NCBI GenBank assembly: GCA_036874045.1
Contig: JAZBRI010000011.1
Location: 5,270,001 to 5,334,000 of the forward strand
Direction of reading: 5' to 3'
Length of the DNA stretch: 64,000 bases
Source: Cymodocea nodosa
Taxonomy: Eukaryota > Streptophyta > Magnoliopsida > Alismatales > Cymodoceaceae
Shown: in pieces, positions 58,660 through 64,000 of the stretch
Numbering within the stretch: position 1 is the stretch's first letter
How the letters are laid out: the number at the start of each line of letters is the position of its first letter
The notes under the pieces: generated by a model
Databases searched by the model: none
What the model saw: only the letters and a program-made list of their open reading frames with translations
Told to the model about the DNA's origin: nothing
Position numbers and translations under genes: made by a program

Positions 58660-59900
58660 ATTTTGCTAGTCCCTTAGCAAACTAAGATCTAATTAATTAG
58701 TCTTTCAAAAAGTGCTAGAATTAATTCTTCCCCTTTTGTTTTTTTTTCTTCTGTTTAGCATAAACATATATTTTGTATGTTTCAATAATCAACCTGCAAA
58801 GATATTTAGAATATATGTAAATTACATACAAAATATATCATCTTCATATAGGTGTTAATTATATATCATTTGTTCTTTTCATCATCTGTATTCTTGAATT
58901 TTCCAAAAAGTTTTCTAGAAGAAATTTCAACAACATACGAATCAAAGTACAATCCAATTTAATATGATTAAGACAAGTAGAATAAAGAATTGTATTTCCA
59001 TTAAACAACTTCAAAAGTCAATTCCAGATTCATATTTCAGCAATTCTAGATAACAGAAAATATACTCGATTCATAAGATATCTATATTTCACAAAACACT
59101 TGTATCTTTTCAGAACAGTATATGTTTTTTTTTTTTTTTGTACTTTAAAAGTTAATTTGACAAGCTTGAATCATACAAGAGCTTTCTAATGTACCCATGT
59201 AACAAGCTTTCAGTCAACAATCCTAGATCTGATCAGGATCATAGGTTGCCAGATTTTCAGAGGCCTTTTTCAGGTCAACAATCCTTACATACCTATCTGC
59301 TCAAGTACAAAAGGCTTGTGATCAAACAAGTCAATAAACTCTAAAAGTTTTTTTTTCTTTTCTTTTTTCTTTTTTTCTTTTTTTTCTTTTTTCTAAAAAT
59401 AAATGCACACACAAAACAAAGCATTAATCACATACTGTATATGCACGTATTTCATTAATACAGATGCAGTAAAACACCAATCTCATATAATCCTGCTTCT
59501 ATCATTTACTAAAAATATGAATCCATAACAATAAGCTCATATTTTATCTGTAGTTTAATAAGATCTACACATAAATCATTCTACAAGTTCAATTAGTCAA
59601 AGTAAATGTATCTTTCATCATATGTGTTTCATTTAATCTAGAATTCACATCTCAGCTCCTTCAGGACTTCAAATAATTTTTTGATTAAACATTAAATATT
59701 CTGATTTCATTTTAAAATCGTGAAACTGTTAAACTCATGAAATTCAGAAAAATCATAAGATACTATATCTAGATTTACATAAATAATAAATTCTATAGCA
59801 TCTTCTATAGCCTTTTAAATATAACATTCAAGCAGTTTATAAAAATTTTACAATCCCAATTATCGGATATTTACAGCAAGTTCATAAAAATTTTCAATTT
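58660..59900 (-). repeat. G2 noncoding block homologous to copia A and E
   Basis: No gene. Matches 7713-8772 (same strand) and 52030-53077 (opposite strand) over about 1.1-1.2 kb, broken only by T-rich expansions at about 59127-59141 and 59347-59395. Core at about 59150-59345. Confidence 0.82.
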
Positions 59901-60345
59901 CCTCAAAACTTTGCAGTACCATTTTAATTCTTTAATTAACAAACTTACATGGCTGTTACTTTAATTACCTCCCCCCATACCTACATTTTGCATTGTCCTC
60001 AATGTAAAAGATTTGACAATAAGTACAGTAATTGTAGTAGGCATGAATAAAGTTTTGTTTGATTTAAAATTCAGGATAAGTAATTGGTTACATACCTTGT
60101 TCCATTTGTATCTCTTTCTACATATTCCGATTTTTTATTCTGAAAAACTTTTCATTCCCAGATAAATACAGAATATAAAAAAAAAAACATTTAACAGATA
60201 TTAATAAATCAGTGTCTTGTGTGGAACCCAGGCTCCTATGCCTTTGGTGGCTCACAAGCAAGCCAGTTGGTTTCCCAGAACAGATACCAACAAACTGGAT
60301 TGATATTTTGTTTTGTTTGTTTTTTTTTATAAAATGAACATGAAA
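59755..60345. repeat. Left arm of long inverted repeat
   Basis: Inverted match of 63370-64000; best part 60220-60300 (CCCAGGCTCCTATGCC, GTGGCTCACAAGCAAGCCAG, TACCAACAAACTGGATTGAT). Confidence 0.88.
59991..60004 (-). promoter_or_regulatory. CATTGAGGACAATG motif of gypsy 3' region (G2)
   Basis: A 14-base dyad (CATTG-AGGA-CAATG) 20-30 bases before GGTATGGGGGGAGG. This pairing is familiar from 3' regions of Tat/Athila-type elements. A second copy is at 63744-63757 on the plus strand. Confidence 0.75.
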
Positions 60346-61203
60346 AACTTCAAAATTCCTTTTTTTTTTTTAAGCAATTATCCTATCATTCAGCAAATTG
60401 TAAATCTGTTATATATTCATAAAATTCCACAAATTACATAATATTCAATAAATTCCATTCATTTCACATCCAAATACGTATGAAAATTGCATCTAAAAAA
60501 TTATATTCATTAATATGAATCAATTACATTACAAGTACACCATACAATTTCATACAATTTTACACAAGTAGACGAACAATACAATTTAATCTCTATGCCT
60601 AAATTCATCTACTTCCTTCTAGAGTTTTTCTAATTTTAGGTCTTAGCTATAGTACTCCGTTGAGTTACAGTTAACTCAACGGAATAAGCTCGTTGACTAA
60701 CTCAAGACTTAACGAAATATGCTCGTTGAGTTAAGCGTAACTCAACAGACTCCCCGTACAAGCAAATATAATAATAAAAATATTACAGAGAATAGTTTTT
60801 CTATTTTTTTACCGATTTAACCGATACTATGCTTCGGTCAAACCTAAATATTGTTTATTTCTTTTATTTTTCTTCCAGTTGAACTGATACTATGTTTCGG
60901 TAAAACCAATATTTTTTTCTGAAAATTAATATACAATTTTTTTTACCGGTTTAACCGATACTATGCTTCGGTCAGACCTAAATACTTTTTATTTTTTTAT
61001 TTTTCTTTCAATTGGACCGATACTATGTTTCGGTAAAACCAATATTTCTTTCTGAAAATTAATATACAATTTTTTTTAATCTTCTGGTCATACCGATGGA
61101 TCTAGTCGGTTGAACCGCAACTATTTTTATGTTTTATATATATTTTTAATGTTTTTTTATTTATTTAAAACATATATATATAAACATAAAAACTGATTTC
61201 TTA
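60346..61203 (-). repeat. G2 noncoding region: dyad array and 134-bp tandem duplication
   Basis: No gene. 60656-60683 is the same 12-base-arm hairpin as at 56762, followed by further TTGAGTTA/TAACTCAA dyads to about 60755. 60811-60944 and 60945-61077 are two tandem copies of a 134-bp unit with ACCGATACTATGCTTCGGTC and ACTATGTTTCGGTAAAACC. A CGGTTGAACCG dyad is at about 61110. Confidence 0.8.
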
Positions 61204-62197
61204 CTAAGTAAAGCTCGAGTAGTCCTCTACTCTGACTTCTTCTATAATTCCAAAGGAGCTTTTTGGTGTTTTCAGAATAGGTTTAAGTCTTTGTCCATTT
61301 ACTTTAAATATATTCTGATTTTTAGGATTTTCAATTTCAATAGCTCCATAAGGATAAACATTTCGAACTATGTAAGGTCTTGCCCATCTAAATCTTAATT
61401 TTCCTGGATGGTTATGGAGTCTAGCCAGATAAAGATATACTTCTTGTCCTCTTTCAAAGCTTTTAGGAATAATTTTTCTATCATGCCAGAATTTAATTTT
61501 CTCTTTTTCTCTTACAGTCTTCGAATAAGCTTCATTTCTAAATTCTTCTAATTCAATTAGTTGCATTTTCCTATTTTTAGTAGCTTGATTTAAATTAGTG
61601 TTCAAAGTTTTTAATGCCCAATAAGCTTTATGTTCTATTTCAACAGGTAAATGACAACCTTTTCCATATACTAGCCTAAAAGGTGGCATACCTAAGCTCG
61701 TTTTATAAGTAGTTCTATAAGCCCAAAGTGCATCTATCAATCTATTAGCCCAATCTGTTCTAGTAGGATTTACTACTTTTTCCAAGATTAATTTAATTTG
61801 TTTGTTTGCACTTTCTACTTGTCCACTTGTTTGCGGATGATATGATGTTGCAATTTTGTGGTTTACTCCATATTTCTTCATTAAGGCTTCAAAACTTCTA
61901 TTACAGAAATGAGTTCCTTTATCACTGATAATAGCTTTAGGTATTCCAAATCTGGCAAATATATTTGTTCTTATAAATTGTATTACCACTTTGTTATCAT
62001 TAGTTTTTGTAGGAATAGCTTCTATCCATTTAGATACATAATCCACCCCCAACAATATGTAATTAAATTGATTAGACATAGGAAATGGACCCATAAAATC
62101 TATTCCCCACACATCAAAGATTTCAACCTCAACAATAAGATTAAGAGGCATCATATTCCTCTTTGATATTCTTCCTATTTGTTGACTAAGGCAATTG
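61204..62197 (-). pseudogene. Ty3-gypsy integrase, N-terminally truncated, otherwise open (G2)
   Basis: From QQIGRISKR to VEDYSSFT and the stop at 61204 the frame is uninterrupted. All three catalytic residues are present: [15 protein letters not shown] and QVESANK. The Trp lost in G1 is kept (FWHDRK). The zinc finger is missing because the reading frame runs into the antisense of the F-box gene at about 62186-62197; the residues before that point are not integrase. About 330 codons remain. It is the best preserved coding piece in the window but lacks RT, promoter and start. Confidence 0.92.
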
Positions 62198-63278
62198 ATG
62201 CAATTATCATTGGATGCACTAAGGGAAGTACTGAGTAATTTATCAGCTAAAGATCTGTGCAAGCTGTGTTGTGTATCAAAAGAAATTAAAGATTGTATTG
62301 AAGAAAAATATTTTCAGGGACTACAAGCTACAAAAATGACTAAGATTAGAGATGGATTCCTATGGAGGTCATTTAATCGTAGTTCAATTAGCCATGAATA
62401 TCTACCTATGGAAGAAACTACTGGAATTCCACCCAATACATTAGAAGGAATAGATAATATTATGGGGATGGATGAGGGATTAATCATATACAGAGCCAGA
62501 CCAAGGTATGCAAGTCTATTACTTGATATTTTGATAAGAAATCCTATAACAAGAGAAGAATGGAATATAGGAAGACCAAATAGATATGAAGTATCAACTG
62601 TAAATTGTGGGTCGGCTTTAATATTTTCTGATAAAAATTCTACAATTCCTGAAAAATTATATTATTAGAGACCTACAAGAAATTGGGATGAAGATTTACG
62701 CTTGAGTGTGTATAATTTTCTGAATAGATCTTGGACTAAAAATATTATGATATATCTAGGTCAGAAATCAGTAATTAACAACATGCATGTCATACTTGAT
62801 GGATATATATATCTAGTCACAAATATATCAATAGCATTTGGATCTGATTTATACATAGTGAGCATAGATAGTTATGATGAATATATAGAAATTTTACCTA
62901 TACCGAGATAAATAGCAATACCACCATCTACAGAATTTGAAAAAAATTCAAATAGGAATGTGGTATAATGAATATGATGATCCTGCTTTATGTCTGATAA
63001 GATGGTGGGATGAATTGATGAAATTTCAAATATGGATTATGAAAGACATAAATGAATGGAAGTGGGAAGAGGAATATATTGAAATAGATGTAGAAATAGA
63101 AACTACTACATTACCTTGGAACCGAAAAGGATCCCTTTCTGCATTTCATATCATTAATGGTAATAAACTTGTATTTGGAATTTATAATATATTACACGTT
63201 TACAAATTAAGAAGGAACAAGAACTACATTAAAACAAAATTAATAGCAAGAAGAACTATGCCTAAAAAGTTTACTTAA
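62198..63278 (+). pseudogene. F-box protein gene, disabled
   Basis: Intronless reading of about 360 codons. ATG at 62198, then an F-box motif at residues 3-40 ([35 protein letters not shown]), which in intact proteins binds Skp1 in SCF ubiquitin ligases. Then comes an F-box-associated/kelch-like region: LIRNPITREEWNIGRP, HVILDGYIYLV, FLNRSWTKN, HIINGNKLVFGIYN. Lesions: TAG at 62666-62668, TAA at 62909-62911, and a one-base shift in the A-run at 62940-62946; reading resumes in the next frame to 63278. It starts exactly where the G2 integrase breaks and is followed by gypsy 3' noncoding DNA in the same orientation, so it may be retroelement cargo. The host target protein is unknown. Confidence 0.85.
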
Positions 63279-63369
63279 ACTGACACATTTATTCCATTTG
63301 TTTCTACTTTTCAATCATGTTCTTAAGCTGTGATTTTGTGTGTTTAATGTTGTGTGTATTCTGCATTTA

Positions 63370-64000
63370 TTTTTAGAAGAAAAAAAAAAGAGAAAAAATT
63401 TTTAGTTTTCATTTTTATTTTATAAAAGAAAAAAAAATAAAATATCAATCCAGTTTGTTGGTATCTGTGTTGGGAAACCAATTGGCTTGCTTGTGAGCCA
63501 TCAGAGGCATAGGAGCCTGGGTTCCACATAAGACACTGATTTATCAATATCTGTTAAATGTTATTTTATTTTATATTCTGCTTTTATCTATGAATGAAAA
63601 GTTTTTCAGAATCAAAAATCAGAATATGCAGAAGAAGATACAAACAAAACAAGGTATGCAACTGATTACTTATCTTGAATTTTAAATCAAAGAAACTGTA
63701 TTCATGCCTGCTACAATTACTATATTTATTGTCAAATCTTTTACATTGAGGACAATGAAAAATGTAGGTATGGGGGGGAGGTAATTAAAGTAACAACCAT
63801 GTAAGTTTGTTAATTAAAGGAATTAAAATGGTACTGCAAAGTTTTGTGGAAATTGAAAATTTTTATGAACTTGATGTACTATCTGATAATTGAAACTGTA
63901 AAATTTTTATAAACTGTAACTACTTGAATGTTATATTTAGAAGGCTATATAAGATGCTATAGAATTTACTATTTATGCAAATCTAGATATAGTATCTTAT
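63370..64000 (+). repeat. Gypsy G-type 3' noncoding region, plus strand (right arm of inverted repeat)
   Basis: Plus-strand counterpart of 59755-60345, starting in A-rich sequence after the F-box and running off the window end within the copia-shared block (TAGATATAGTATCTTAT). Contains CATTGAGGACAATG at 63744-63757 and GGTATGGGGGGGAGG at about 63768. The minus-strand ORF at 63344-63547 is a shadow. Confidence 0.87.

Larger units (their letters stand above)
58644..62197 (-). mobile_element. Element G2: 3' half of an Athila/Tat-type gypsy
   Basis: In element order: integrase 62197-61204, ACCG-repeat segment, dyad array, noncoding region, GAGGACAATG motif, block shared with copia A/E, polypurine tract at 58644-58660 (complement CTTCCCCCATACC), LTR. 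Cut at about 62186-62197 where the F-box begins. Confidence 0.85.

Overview
This window is plant nuclear heterochromatin: about 64 kb of AT-rich DNA made almost entirely of nested LTR retrotransposons. The plant assignment rests on Sirevirus-type Ty1-copia elements (initiator-Met primer site TGGTATCAGAGC, polypurine tract AAAAAGGGGGAGAT, an extra ORF after pol), Athila/Tat-type Ty3-gypsy integrase and RT, and an F-box gene remnant. I cannot name the species. No intact single-copy host gene is visible.

Layout. 1-2228: 3' part of a plus-strand gypsy element (G1: integrase, 3' noncoding DNA, a small ORF). 2229-2811 + 15956-16853: one Sirevirus LTR (N) split by element A. 2812-15950: element A, a complete minus-strand copia with two 1600-bp LTRs, gag, pol and ORF3, flanked by target duplication CACAT. 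16854-17638: internal scrap of N. 17639-19030: plus-strand A-type LTR fragment. 19031-19300: gypsy RT fragment. 19301-25606: 3' part of element B1 (minus). 25607-32905: element B2, inserted into the RNase H of B1, with pol deleted. 32906-38844: 3' part of element C (minus). 38845-47509: element D (minus, both LTRs). 47510-55349: element E (plus, A family, lacking its 5' end). 55350-58643: two gypsy LTRs in inverted orientation. 58644-62197: 3' half of gypsy G2 (minus). 62198-63278: F-box pseudogene (plus). 63370-64000: plus-strand copy of the G2 3' noncoding DNA, making a long inverted repeat around the F-box.

How the parts relate. The copia elements form two groups: A/E and B carry an extra ORF3 behind pol; C and D do not. 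In every ORF3 carrier the DNA between pol and ORF3 looks like the 3' end of a gypsy element: noncoding block, polypurine tract, LTR-like U3 with dyad arrays, then a TATA-like box 85-105 nt before the ORF3 ATG. In B1/B2 this insert is recognisably homologous to the gypsy LTRs at 55-58 kb, and in A/E the noncoding block is homologous to G2. The gypsy copy G1 also ends in an LTR-like segment, TATA-like box and small ORF faintly resembling the ORF3 N-terminus. This points to a mobile promoter-plus-ORF3 cassette shared between Ty1-copia and Ty3-gypsy, which I consider the most interesting signal here. LTRs of both superfamilies also share an enhancer-like composite of CACGTG, TGACTTAAG and GTTA/TAAC dyads whose arms vary in a compensated way.

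Every coding region is broken. Most premature stops are CAG/CAA to TAG/TAA or TGG to TAG/TGA, as expected from deamination of methylated cytosine. Element boundaries marked by LTR ends, duplications and tract sequences are exact; boundaries described as homology limits are approximate and were judged by eye.
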